DNA from: Campylobacter showae
GTDB lineage: Bacteria > Campylobacterota > Campylobacteria > Campylobacterales > Campylobacteraceae
Assembly: GCF_900573985.1 (NCBI RefSeq)
Contig: NZ_UWOK01000001.1
Span: forward strand, 1,302,001-1,366,000
Direction of reading: 5' to 3'
Length of the DNA stretch: 64,000 bases
Below are positions 54,753-62,451 of this stretch, in pieces; positions within the stretch are counted from its first letter, which is position 1, and each line of letters begins with the position of its first letter. Made by a program: the position numbers and the translations under genes. The notes beneath the pieces are model-generated. The model saw only the letters and a list, made by a program, of their open reading frames with translations, was not told where the DNA came from and searched no databases.

Positions 54753-55098
54753 AAATCGCTCCCTTTACTATCTTGTCGTCTTGCATTTTTTGCTCGGAAT
54801 AAAAATCGCAAATATCTACCGATTTATGAAATTTGCCCGCGATCTGCTCTTTTAAATTATTTAAATATGCAAGCGCTTTAAATGCGTGTAGCCTGTCTAG
54901 AAAGTCTTTTTTATCGGCCAGAACAACTATGTCGATGTCCGAGTCTTCGCCCGCGTAGCCTTTGGCGTAACTTCCGAAAAGTCCTATCTTTTGGATGCCG
55001 TCTTTTTCAAGACCCGGCTTGAGCTCGGATAGATACGCCAGTATGGCTTCTTTGGTTAAAGGCGATGTTTTCGTTAAAGAAGGCTTGGATGCTTTCAT
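54745..55098 (-). CDS. MNT nucleotidyltransferase antitoxin
   Basis: 117 residues with the minimal nucleotidyltransferase motif GSYAKGYAGEDSDIDIVV (GS-x10-D-x-D, about 42-59). Such proteins transfer AMP to the HEPN Tyr and neutralise it. ATG follows AAGGATGAAGG. It is coupled to the HEPN gene. Together they stabilise the element or act in phage defence. Confidence 0.88.
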   Translation of the reverse strand: MKASKPSLTKTSPLTKEAILAYLSELKPGLEKDGIQKIGLFGSYAKGYAGEDSDIDIVVLADKKDFLDRLHAFKALAYLNNLKEQIAGKFHKSVDICDFYSEQKMQDDKIVKGAIYV

Positions 55099-55114
55099 CC
55101 TTCATCCTTGTGAT

Positions 55115-55393
55115 TCAGGGCAGATTTCTGCCGTAAATCGATAAAATTTCTATCGTATCGTTTTCTTCATCTATCAAAAACGGGATAACATATTTTTTAA
55201 AAATCAGATCCCGGATTCGCTCGTCGTTTGCTGTTGTGCTTTTGCGGTGCTTGCGCGGCATATATGCGACTCTTTCTATGGTTTCTAGTAAATCATCGTA
55301 AAACTTTAAAGCTCTTGCCGGACTATCTTGCCATATAAAGCTGATTATTTCATCGGTTCTTCGGTTAAATTTATCATTATATATGATTTGCAT
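55115..55393 (-). CDS. RelE/ParE-like toxin
   Basis: 92 residues with the small RelE/ParE pattern: MQIIYNDKFNRRTDEIISFIWQDSPARALKFYDDLLETIERV, then IRDLIFKKYVIPFLIDEENDTIEILSIYGRNLP with the terminal catalytic/binding strands. It could cleave mRNA or poison gyrase; the family does not settle this. It overlaps the antitoxin gene by 17 bases, so translation is coupled. Confidence 0.82.
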   Translation of the reverse strand: MQIIYNDKFNRRTDEIISFIWQDSPARALKFYDDLLETIERVAYMPRKHRKSTTANDERIRDLIFKKYVIPFLIDEENDTIEILSIYGRNLP

Positions 55394-55658
55394 TTGCGCC
55401 TAATCTTGAAAACAATTCTTTCTTGTGTCGCTTAAATTCATCATGGCTTATATATTTCAGCTCTCCGCGCTCTCTTTGAGCTAGGATTTCTCTCAAGTCC
55501 GCTTTGTCCGCTTCCGTTGGCTCGTATTCTTCATATTCGTCAACATCCGCTTTCTCCATCGTAAAGTGGGGGTTTATCTTCTGCAAGGCCTCATACGCGT
55601 CTTGTAAAATTTTAATAGCTTGAGGCGTGTCTTCGCCCGTAAAAGTTACCGATATCAT
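55377..55658 (-). CDS. Antitoxin partner of the RelE/ParE-like toxin
   Basis: 93 residues, acidic in the middle (DEYEEYEPTEADKADL) with a helical C-terminus containing KYISHDEFKRHKKELFSRLG, which resembles the toxin-wrapping segment of ParD/RelB-type antitoxins. ATG follows AAGGAG. Its place before the toxin is the usual order. The N-terminal strand ISVTFTGED may be the DNA-binding part. Confidence 0.7.
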   Translation of the reverse strand: MISVTFTGEDTPQAIKILQDAYEALQKINPHFTMEKADVDEYEEYEPTEADKADLREILAQRERGELKYISHDEFKRHKKELFSRLGANANHI

Positions 55659-55675
55659 GGCTCGCTCCTTTTATT

Positions 55676-56095
55676 TCATCTTTTTCCGTTTTCAAGAACC
55701 GTTATATGTTCCGGATCGCATTCAAATTTGCCCCATTTTGTACATTCGACCTCATATGCAGAGCCTACCTTTTTATTATTTTTATCCACTACGACTACTA
55801 CGAGCTTCTCGTCTGTTATAAGATCGTTTTGGGCTTTCCATCTTGTAAATTTAGCAAAGCCTTGCTCTGATGTGTAGTTTTTCCAATTTTCACCGTTAAA
55901 TAAGGTCTGCGCATGATAAAATTCAAAATCTGCATTTTTAACCCTCTCTTTTAGTTTATTTACCATTGCATCGTAATTTGCTTGTTTTATCGCCGGATTT
56001 GCATTTTCTAGCTTCACAAGCCCGTCATCCTCGCCGCATCCTGCCAACATAAGCCCGGCTATAACGGTCGCCGTCAATAGTTTGATCCTATTCAT
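55676..56095 (-). CDS. Small lipoprotein (139 aa), unknown
   Basis: A lipoprotein signal with lipobox LAGC at 17-20 is followed by a soluble domain with two cysteines late in the sequence (YEVECTKWGKFECDPE). Lipoproteins of this size on conjugative elements often act in entry exclusion, but no family link is visible. A TATAAT box (56123-56118 on the minus strand) and AAGGAT precede the ATG, so it has its own promoter. Confidence 0.65.
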   Translation of the reverse strand: MNRIKLLTATVIAGLMLAGCGEDDGLVKLENANPAIKQANYDAMVNKLKERVKNADFEFYHAQTLFNGENWKNYTSEQGFAKFTRWKAQNDLITDEKLVVVVVDKNNKKVGSAYEVECTKWGKFECDPEHITVLENGKR

Positions 56096-56117
56096 TTTTC
56101 CATCCTTATTTTCATAA

Positions 56118-56137
56118 ATTATAGCATATTTTGCTAT
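56118..56137 (-). promoter_or_regulatory. Promoter and hairpin upstream of the lipoprotein gene
   Basis: Minus-strand TATAAT at 56123-56118, partly overlapped by a 6-bp inverted repeat ATAGCA / TGCTAT (56121-56137) that may end the upstream transcript or serve as operator. Confidence 0.45.
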
Positions 56138-56377
56138 TTACTTTTGCCGCCTCTCGAGCTCTTCGTAGATCGGCATTAGGACTTCCTCTTTGTGGCCTCT
56201 AAAATCAAAGCCCAGCGAGTCTAAGTAATCCGCCATCATCTCTATGCTACTCCTTAAAAATCCGAGTTCCCTGTCGCTAATATTGCCGAGCTCTGCCGGC
56301 TCAAGAGGGAGCGGAGCTCTGCTTAGCTCTACCATTATATCGTGTGCTCTTTCAAATTTATTATAGTTTTTATTCAT
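56138..56377 (-). CDS. Small hypothetical protein (79 aa)
   Basis: I start it at ATG 56377 (MNKNYNKFERAHD); the longer reading frame opens inside the upstream gene. It is helical and charged with RSSIEMMADYLDSLGFDFRGHKEEVLMPIYEELERR near its end. It starts five bases after the previous stop, so it is cotranscribed. No family recognised. Confidence 0.55.
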   Translation of the reverse strand: MNKNYNKFERAHDIMVELSRAPLPLEPAELGNISDRELGFLRSSIEMMADYLDSLGFDFRGHKEEVLMPIYEELERRQK

Positions 56378-56381
56378 TGGC

Positions 56382-56669
56382 TCATGCCGCCCTTTTTCGT
56401 CTTTTCTTCGTTTCTCGCGGAGCTTGGTATAGCTCCTGAAAATGCTTGGGGTGCAATATAATTCTAGTCTCGCCCTCGTGCCTGTCAAGCTTTAATACAA
56501 GGCAATCCATTTTCTTAAATACGCCCAGCACCCCGTAAGTTTCGCGCTCATTTAGTAGTGCGCTTATCGTCTCTTTTTCCATTAAAGTCCTATAAGGCTT
56601 AAATCCTTTCGTGCTTCTTAGTACGTTTAGCATTTTAAGCTCGCCGAAATTTATAAATAACTCTTTCAT
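56382..56669 (-). CDS. Small hypothetical basic protein (95 aa)
   Basis: A mixed alpha/beta protein with a basic C-terminus (RETKKRRKRAA) and the stretch GVLGVFKKMDCLVLKLDRHEGETRIILHPKHF. The basic tail suggests nucleic acid contact. It is flanked by two other small genes in a tight array, so probably one transcript. No family recognised. Confidence 0.55.
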   Translation of the reverse strand: MKELFINFGELKMLNVLRSTKGFKPYRTLMEKETISALLNERETYGVLGVFKKMDCLVLKLDRHEGETRIILHPKHFQELYQAPRETKKRRKRAA

Positions 56670-56681
56670 TTCAGCTTCCTG

Positions 56682-56924
56682 CTATGCCGTCGCCCGGATG
56701 TATCTGTCCATGCAATCTTTAAGGCCTTTTAGCGTATTATATGAATAAAATTGCCTATTCCATGTATTTGCGCCGCATTCGCAGTATAAAAACAGAACCT
56801 CCTGCTCGTTCCAATTCGTGCTAGCGCCGTAAGTCCAGCCGTCTATCTCGATCCTCGCTCCGGTTTCGTCTTGTTTAACTTCGCCGTATTGGTTAAGTAG
56901 TTTAATCGCGTTTGTTAATTTCAT
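56682..56924 (-). CDS. Small hypothetical protein (80 aa)
   Basis: The best start is ATG 56924 (MKLTNAIKLLNQ) with AAAGGAAC upstream; the earlier Met lacks a ribosome site. The protein is compact: DGWTYGASTNWNEQEVLFLYCECGANTWNRQFYSY with two cysteines in CECG. First gene after the repeat-rich non-coding region, so its expression may be driven from there. No family recognised. Confidence 0.55.
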   Translation of the reverse strand: MKLTNAIKLLNQYGEVKQDETGARIEIDGWTYGASTNWNEQEVLFLYCECGANTWNRQFYSYNTLKGLKDCMDRYIRATA

Positions 56925-56976
56925 CTTTTTAAGTTCCTTTCTTCTTAATTTATAAAACAATTATACCGCTTTTTAA

Positions 56977-57061
56977 CTTAATAAATAATAAAATATTAAA
57001 TAATAAAATATTAAATAATTAAAATATATAAAAATATAAAATATCAAAAAAGTAAAAATAA
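56977..57061. repeat. AT-rich dispersed repeat, copy 5
   Basis: Begins CTTAATAAATAATAAAATAT and repeats AATAATAAAATATTAA once more within 20 bases, ending with AAAATATCAAAAAAG. Closest to copy 2 upstream of parA. It lies upstream of the 80-residue gene. Confidence 0.55.
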
Positions 57062-57132
57062 CCTAAAAATAAATTAAAAATCTAAGCCTCATTTAAGCCC
57101 AAATTTGATTTTCTTTTCCCTTTTTAATTCCC

Positions 57133-57256
57133 GCTGCCGTCGTTGGCGGCAGCTCCTATATTTAGGGGCGTTGCGGGGTATCCCCGATTAAACCCCTAGA
57201 AGCCGAGACCTTAGGCTCGGCTTCGGCACGGCAGCACCTTAGTGCAGACCGCCAAC
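57133..57256. other. GC-rich multi-hairpin element (candidate structured RNA or oriT)
   Basis: Several pairings can be traced: GCTGCCG / CGGCAGC (57133-57153); TAGGGG / CCCCTA (57163-57198) holding CGGGG-tat-CCCCG (57174-57186); AAGCCGAG / CTCGGCTT (57200-57223) holding CCT / AGG; GCAC / GTGC (57234-57245). An 8-bp outer helix GTTGGCGG (57142-57149) / CCGCCAAC (57249-57256) can close the last three into one multibranch fold, in competition with the first hairpin. The surrounding sequence is strongly AT-rich, so this GC island stands out. It lies between two minus-strand genes with no ORF. Confidence 0.6.
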
Positions 57257-57262
57257 ATGAAC

Positions 57263-57962
57263 GGCATTTTGTAAAAATTATACTTATCCCAGATCCGAGC
57301 AAACTCCCAAGAATAGGGATTGAAATGCGATTTCTAAAATCTTATCCAAACCTTAAACTTCAAAAACCGACCTAAATTTTGATTGCCCGGATTGAGCAAT
57401 GTTTATAAAATCATATTTATCCAGTTCCGCAGTGGGCATCATGGACGGCATTTTGTAAAAATTCTACTTATTCAAAATCCGAGCAAACTCCTAAATAAAG
57501 GGGATAAAATATAATTTTTGAAAGCTTATCTAAACCTTAAACTTCAAAAACCGACCTAAATTTTGATTGCCCGGATTGAGCAATGTTTATAAAATCATAT
57601 TTATCCAGTTCCGCAGTGGGCATCATGGACGGCATTTTGTAAAAATTCTACTTATTCAAAATCCGAGCAAACTCCTAAATAAAGGGGATAAAATATAATT
57701 TTTGAAAGCTTATCTAAACCTTAAACTTCAAAAACCGACCTAAATTTTGATTGCCCGGATTGAGCAATGTTTATAAAATCATATTTATCCAGTTCCGCAG
57801 TGGGCATCATGGACGGCATTTTGTAAAAATTCTACTTATTCAAAATCCGAGCAAACCCCCAAGAAAAGGGGATAAAATGCAAATTTTAAAAACTTATTTA
57901 AACCTTAAACTTTAAAAACCGACCTAAAATTTGCCTACCCAGATCGGGCAGCATTTTATAAA
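57263..57962. repeat. Four tandem copies of a 184-bp repeat
   Basis: Unit starts are 57263, 57447, 57631 and 57815, each beginning GGCATTTTGTAAAAA; the period is exactly 184. Copies 2 and 3 are nearly identical, copy 1 and 4 diverge, and copy 4 runs into the primase stop. Each unit contains a C-rich/G-rich hairpin (for example CTCCTaaataaAGGGG) and an ATTGC...GCAAT stem. No ORF with a ribosome site is present. Not CRISPR: no short repeats with unique spacers. Confidence 0.9.
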
Positions 57963-59198
57963 TCATATAGCCCTAGAATACTCCCCGTCGATTTTTCTTT
58001 CGACGAGATCAAGTCGCTTAAAGCATTCTCTCATTCCGGCTAAACGCTGCACCTTTGAGGCTATCTCTTTAAATTTTGAAGGATTAAATCTTAAAAGCTC
58101 ATTTACGCGCTCATTCTTTGCGCAAGGCTCTAAAAAATCATATTTCTTTGATAAATACTCTACTTTCTTGCCAAGCTCGCCCAAAGGCTTTAAAATGCTT
58201 TCTTTGCTGATATTGCGCGCTGCTAGCCCTAATGCCTTGCCGACTACCAAATCATCGTTAAAATCCTTTAATATCGGCATTTCCCTGCTGGCGTTGGGCA
58301 CTATCTGTTCTACGATCCTGCCAAACTCCTTGCCGCGATCGTCATTATCGAACGCTAGCGTAAATTTTGCATCCGGGGCGAGTTTGCGAAGCGCCTTAAT
58401 CGCATCTTTTTGCGCCGCCGATATTTGCCCATTGGTCGAGCATAGCAGCGTCTCTTGTAAATTTATCCCTCTCATTTCGCAAAACGATAGCGTGTCGATC
58501 ATGCTCTCGCTGATTATGATACTTTTAAAATCTTTGGGGCTTTTATGCGCGTTATCGGCTTTTAAAATTTCTAGCCCCTTGTTTCCGTTGCAAAGCTGCT
58601 TGATTGGCTTATCGTAAGGTTTTCCTTGCGGATCGTGCGTTAAGGGCTTTGAGAGATAGCTTATCGTTCCGCTTTGCTTTAAAAATTCTTTCGTGCCGGC
58701 GTCCGTTTGTACCGACGCTAACGTGTATGTTGGCACGACTGCGTTTTGGTATTTGCCGTCCTTTTTTAGGCTGCTAAATTGCGCCAAGAGCTCGGCGCTT
58801 AATTTTCTTTTGAGGACTAAAAATGAATTTTTGCTCGTCTTATCTAATTTTTTAAATTTTTCTATTATTTCATTATCGATTTTTTTAGTAGTTGCTTTGT
58901 ATATAGTATTGTTTTGTAATTCTTTTATATCTTTTATTTTGTCTTCGTCTATTAAATCTTTTACTTCTACTCCGCGATTTTTAGCGAAGCTGTAAATATT
59001 GCCCCGATCGGTGCTATCGTTTGGATTAAAATATAAGTAGTGGCCGTTTGATTGGCGCGATATGACTATCGTATCGCCATAGTCGTTCGTAAGCGTTTTA
59101 TAGTTCCGGCTACTTTTGTCTCTTTTTTCAAAGTAGCCGTTGTTTTTTAAAATTTCGTCAAGTGCAAGCTCGACTAGATTTTCTTTCATCTTGGACAC
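57963..59198 (-). CDS. Toprim-domain primase-like protein (DUF3991 type)
   Basis: 411 residues. The N-terminal 80 residues (LALDEILKNNGYFEKRDKSSRNYK..., HYLYFNPND) resemble the DUF3991/primase N-terminal region without a clear CHC2 zinc motif. The Toprim core has IIISESMIDTLSF with the catalytic Glu near residue 228 and LAFDNDDRGKEFG with the D-x-D pair near 285. It likely primes complementary-strand synthesis in the recipient. It starts just after TrbM and ends at the edge of the 184-bp repeat array. Confidence 0.82.
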   Translation of the reverse strand: MSKMKENLVELALDEILKNNGYFEKRDKSSRNYKTLTNDYGDTIVISRQSNGHYLYFNPNDSTDRGNIYSFAKNRGVEVKDLIDEDKIKDIKELQNNTIYKATTKKIDNEIIEKFKKLDKTSKNSFLVLKRKLSAELLAQFSSLKKDGKYQNAVVPTYTLASVQTDAGTKEFLKQSGTISYLSKPLTHDPQGKPYDKPIKQLCNGNKGLEILKADNAHKSPKDFKSIIISESMIDTLSFCEMRGINLQETLLCSTNGQISAAQKDAIKALRKLAPDAKFTLAFDNDDRGKEFGRIVEQIVPNASREMPILKDFNDDLVVGKALGLAARNISKESILKPLGELGKKVEYLSKKYDFLEPCAKNERVNELLRFNPSKFKEIASKVQRLAGMRECFKRLDLVERKIDGEYSRAI

Positions 59199-59479
59199 AG
59201 ATCCAAAAATGCTTTTCTTTTTTGAGCCTGCTTGTGCGCCTTTTTAGCCGTAATCGAATAGTACTTTTTAAGGCTTGGGGCGCATTCCGGCGGACGCGTA
59301 GCGCTCGCGAGGCATAGCACCGCTTCGCATGCCAGCTTCTTATCGCCGGTAAACACGTCGCCGAACTCTTTTGGAGCGGACGCCTTCGTCGCCGTATCCT
59401 TTGCACTCGTCTCTTTTGCGGTCGCGCCGCTTGCTGCAAAAATTGCGCCTACGATCAAACTAAAAACTAGTTTTTTCAT
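59186..59479 (-). CDS. trbM: TrbM-family conjugal transfer protein
   Basis: 97 residues when started at ATG 59479 (MKKLVFSLIVG), with AAGGGGAAAGA upstream and 10 bases after the TrbJ stop. The signal peptide (1-21) is followed by the TrbM/KikA signature GDKKLACEAVLCLASATRPPECAPSLKKYYSI and the end KAFLDLCPR, with four cysteines probably in disulfides. TrbM is a periplasmic accessory of IncP-type transfer. It overlaps the primase start. Confidence 0.85.
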   Translation of the reverse strand: MKKLVFSLIVGAIFAASGATAKETSAKDTATKASAPKEFGDVFTGDKKLACEAVLCLASATRPPECAPSLKKYYSITAKKAHKQAQKRKAFLDLCPR

Positions 59480-59489
59480 TCTTTCCCCT

Positions 59490-60476
59490 TTATTTGAAAT
59501 ATACGAATTTAGGTAATCCCAGCTCGTCTTTCGGAAGCTGCTTGGTTTCGGGCTCAAATATGGCGTCGTTGCGCTTGTATTCTACGACCGACTGATTAAA
59601 GCTCTCTTCGGTTAAATTTTTATTGCTGCCACTCTCGCTTAATTGCTTGCCGGTCGCCATCGTGCTGGTGTAGTTGATATTCAGCTCGTATTGGTGCTGT
59701 AAATTTTCTAAAATTTTAAGCAGTATCGAGTTCGTGAGGGCTTGAGCTTGCTTTTGGTTGTTTGACTTGCTTAGCTGCTTTGAAAGCTGCTTTAAATCGT
59801 CGTTCATTTTCGCTTTTGAGTAAGGATTGGTCTTATCGTCGCTATGAAACGTATCTTCAAAGGCTAACAGGGCGTTTGTTTTCTCGATATTATCCCTTTC
59901 TTGCAGAAATTTCTCGGCGTTTTTTATGTTGTTGATTTGCGCTTGATAGTTCGCTCTTTGGATAGGATCGACGGCTTTATTCATCTGCTCGGTCAGCTCG
60001 TCTATGCTTTTGCTTAAATTTGCGCCGTCTCGCAATGCGTAGGTGCAGCGATTGACCTTGCTCTTGATTGAACTTTTGGTTTTTCCTAGTGTCATTCCGA
60101 AAAATTGGCTATTGTTCTCCAAAAACGAGCATGCATTTTGTACTCTTGCTATATCGCCCATTACGTCATTGGGGATATTTTTGACGTTGTCGTAGATGCT
60201 TTGCATTTGGCTGATCATACTTTGCGCGTCGCCCAGTATATCGTAGATACTATTCATATCTACGCCAAGCTCGGCCATTTGCTTTTCAAAATTTAGCGTA
60301 TCTTTGACCATTTGCTCGTACTGTCTGATTTGCTCGGCATAGTCTTTTAGGGTTTGGGTGTAACCCACCACCGCTTGCGCTATCGCGGCCACGTCTATGA
60401 CCGGAACGCCTCCTGCGTTTGCGCTGCTAAAAAATAGCGCCGTTGCCGCACCGATAGATATTAATGTTTTCTTCAT
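59490..60476 (-). CDS. virB5: VirB5/TrbJ-family protein
   Basis: 328 residues with signal peptide (1-21, ANAGG), then IDVAAIAQAVVGYTQTLKDYAEQIRQYEQMV, the typical helical TrbJ/VirB5 start, and long coiled segments with few conserved residues. VirB5 is a minor pilus component at the tip. It starts after a 204-residue gene by four overlapping bases and sits away from the main virB block, together with TrbM. Confidence 0.85.
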   Translation of the reverse strand: MKKTLISIGAATALFFSSANAGGVPVIDVAAIAQAVVGYTQTLKDYAEQIRQYEQMVKDTLNFEKQMAELGVDMNSIYDILGDAQSMISQMQSIYDNVKNIPNDVMGDIARVQNACSFLENNSQFFGMTLGKTKSSIKSKVNRCTYALRDGANLSKSIDELTEQMNKAVDPIQRANYQAQINNIKNAEKFLQERDNIEKTNALLAFEDTFHSDDKTNPYSKAKMNDDLKQLSKQLSKSNNQKQAQALTNSILLKILENLQHQYELNINYTSTMATGKQLSESGSNKNLTEESFNQSVVEYKRNDAIFEPETKQLPKDELGLPKFVYFK

Positions 60477-61087
60477 ATCTCTCTTCCTCTCTGCTCGGTA
60501 TTTTCTTTTTTAGTTTCCTTTTCAGCCCATTTTTCGATGGTTTGTTCTAGCATTTTGGTAGCATTCGGATAGCTGTACCTAAATCTATCCGCATCTATCG
60601 GTTTGCCCACCTCGTCTCCGTATTTTCTTTTTACGTCGATTTGCCCCTCTTGCAGCTCTACGTAAAGCGGCGTTAATTTATCTATGCCTTTATCCTTGTT
60701 GTCCTTGATTTTTTCATACAGCCTCGCTTCGTTATTCATGAGCTCTAGCTCGTTTTGTAGTTGTCTGAAAAGGACTGGGTTTTCTTTTTCGAATTTGTTT
60801 TGAAATTTTTCATCATCCTTGTGTGGGATCATCACTTTTTTGTTGTTATCTTCGTTTATTTCCCACTTTCCTCTCTCGTCTTGCTTATCTTCCAGTCCTT
60901 GTATCTCTTTGGCTGCGTCTAGGTATTTTTTAGCCCTTTGTTCGTCATGTTCGCACGCTAGGGCTAGGCTAAAATTTAAATCTATAAAGCTCTTCCTAAG
61001 GCTCAAAAAATCGTTTTCGCTTTTGACGTAATTTTCCAAGTCGCCCTCGATGACGTTTCTTCTTTGTTTTGGCGTTATATTATTCAT
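60473..61087 (-). CDS. Hypothetical helical protein (204 aa)
   Basis: A charged, mainly helical cytosolic protein (NNITPKQRRNVIEGDLENYVKSENDF..., then long Lys/Glu/Asp runs). It overlaps both neighbours by a few bases, so all three genes are coupled. No membrane segment or signal. Probably an accessory of transfer by position. No family recognised. Confidence 0.6.
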   Translation of the reverse strand: MNNITPKQRRNVIEGDLENYVKSENDFLSLRKSFIDLNFSLALACEHDEQRAKKYLDAAKEIQGLEDKQDERGKWEINEDNNKKVMIPHKDDEKFQNKFEKENPVLFRQLQNELELMNNEARLYEKIKDNKDKGIDKLTPLYVELQEGQIDVKRKYGDEVGKPIDADRFRYSYPNATKMLEQTIEKWAEKETKKENTEQRGREI

Positions 61088-62451
61088 TATAGGCTCCTGC
61101 CTCTGTCGTTTTCATTTTCTTGCCCTTTGGCCTTGTTTAAAATTTTATCCTTGGTCTGTGCTAGCGTATCATTTACCTTTTGATAAAATTTAGGGTAGCT
61201 GTCCTTAAAATTCGGCGTTTCTTTTTCGATGTCGCCCATCATCTTTTTTAGCTTTTCGTATCCTTTGACGTCAAGCCCTTTTTTGGCTTCCTTTTCGTAG
61301 GTCGTTTGCAATTTGGCGTAATTGGCTCGCTCGTTTTCCATCTCTTTAAAACCGCCTTTGACCTTTTTGCGTTGCGCATATACGTCCTTTACCAGATCGC
61401 CCACTGCCTCTTTAAATTTTGGGCTGTCAAAGGCTAGATCAAGCTTTTCTTGGCGCTGACGATCTTTTGCGATGCTTTCTTCCTTGCCTTGCTTAAGCAT
61501 CATTTCAAGGCTTCTGTCCATCTCTTGCAGCGCGGTTATAATGTTGTTTATCCCGTCGCTATTCATGAGGTTGTCGATCGATTTTTGAAAATTCGCTTCA
61601 AGCTTTGATTGCTGATCTTTGAGATCTTCGAGCTCCTTTTCGTGCTGCATCTCTAGCTCGTCAGCTCGCTTGTTCCAGTCCTCTTGCTCCGCACCGCTTT
61701 CTTTGCTCGGCTGAGGCTCGTTTTGCTTGGGGCTTGGCTCTTTTTCTTCCCCTTTTTCCTTTTTGGCGATCTGCTCCTCTTTTGCCTTGATTTGCTCTTC
61801 TATTTTTTCTTTCTCTTTTAAAATTTGCAGACTCTCTTTTAAGGACTCATTTTTTTCTACGCCGTCTAATCTATCTTTTACGAACTCTCTTTTTGCTTTC
61901 GGGCTTTTAAATTCGTCTAACTCCTGCTGCTTTTCTTCAACTTTCGCGTCTACCAGCTCTTTTTCGCCTAGTATTTCTACGGCTTGCTGTGCGTCTTTGC
62001 TTAAATTTGCCGCTCCCGTTACTTCATAGGTAAATTTCTTGTTAATATCTCGTATCGTATATTCTTTGCCGTTGTCGAAGTCCTCTTTTAAATCCATATT
62101 CATTTCTCTTAGGGTGAGCTCTTTTATTTCGGTCACATCCCTTAGACTCATATTAGTTTTATAAATATCGTTGATCGCTTCTTGAACCTTACTATCGTCG
62201 TCCGTTCCATATGCGGTATAAAACTCTCTTACGCAAGCTACCGCGCTCGTTTCATTGCTTTTGAATAATCCGGTGTTTGCTATGGCCTGCTGGCAATCTA
62301 AAATCTTGTTTCTGGTATCGTACATATCTTTGTTTTGCGTTTGCGGCTCGTTTTCTTCCCCTTTGCGTATGTTTGAAGCCATGAGCGTCTGTTCATTCTC
62401 GCTTAGATATGCCCATTCGGCCATTTGCTCTTGCGTCAGCTCTTCTGCCAC
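61087..62451 (-). CDS. Large coiled-coil protein (454 aa)
   Basis: I choose the GTG at 62451 (VAEELTQEQMAEW) with AAAGGATTT upstream; the ORF opens 32 codons earlier in AT-rich leader sequence. The protein is almost entirely helical and Glu/Lys/Gln-rich, with long heptad regions (about 175-290 and 340-440) and a Pro/Glu/Gln-rich linker (about 235-255). Such proteins on conjugative elements may act as cytosolic scaffolds. First gene of the second transfer block. Function unknown. Confidence 0.65.
   Translation of the reverse strand: MAEELTQEQMAEWAYLSENEQTLMASNIRKGEENEPQTQNKDMYDTRNKILDCQQAIANTGLFKSNETSAVACVREFYTAYGTDDDSKVQEAINDIYKTNMSLRDVTEIKELTLREMNMDLKEDFDNGKEYTIRDINKKFTYEVTGAANLSKDAQQAVEILGEKELVDAKVEEKQQELDEFKSPKAKREFVKDRLDGVEKNESLKESLQILKEKEKIEEQIKAKEEQIAKKEKGEEKEPSPKQNEPQPSKESGAEQEDWNKRADELEMQHEKELEDLKDQQSKLEANFQKSIDNLMNSDGINNIITALQEMDRSLEMMLKQGKEESIAKDRQRQEKLDLAFDSPKFKEAVGDLVKDVYAQRKKVKGGFKEMENERANYAKLQTTYEKEAKKGLDVKGYEKLKKMMGDIEKETPNFKDSYPKFYQKVNDTLAQTKDKILNKAKGQENENDRGRSL

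Noticed and set aside
57353..57442. A 29-codon ORF on the minus strand repeated in three tandem units
   Set aside because: No ribosome site precedes any copy, the unit is not complete in copy 4, and the identical sequence simply follows from the identical repeats.
57263..57962. CRISPR array
   Set aside because: The repeat unit is 184 bases with no short direct repeats separated by unique spacers, and no cas genes are present.
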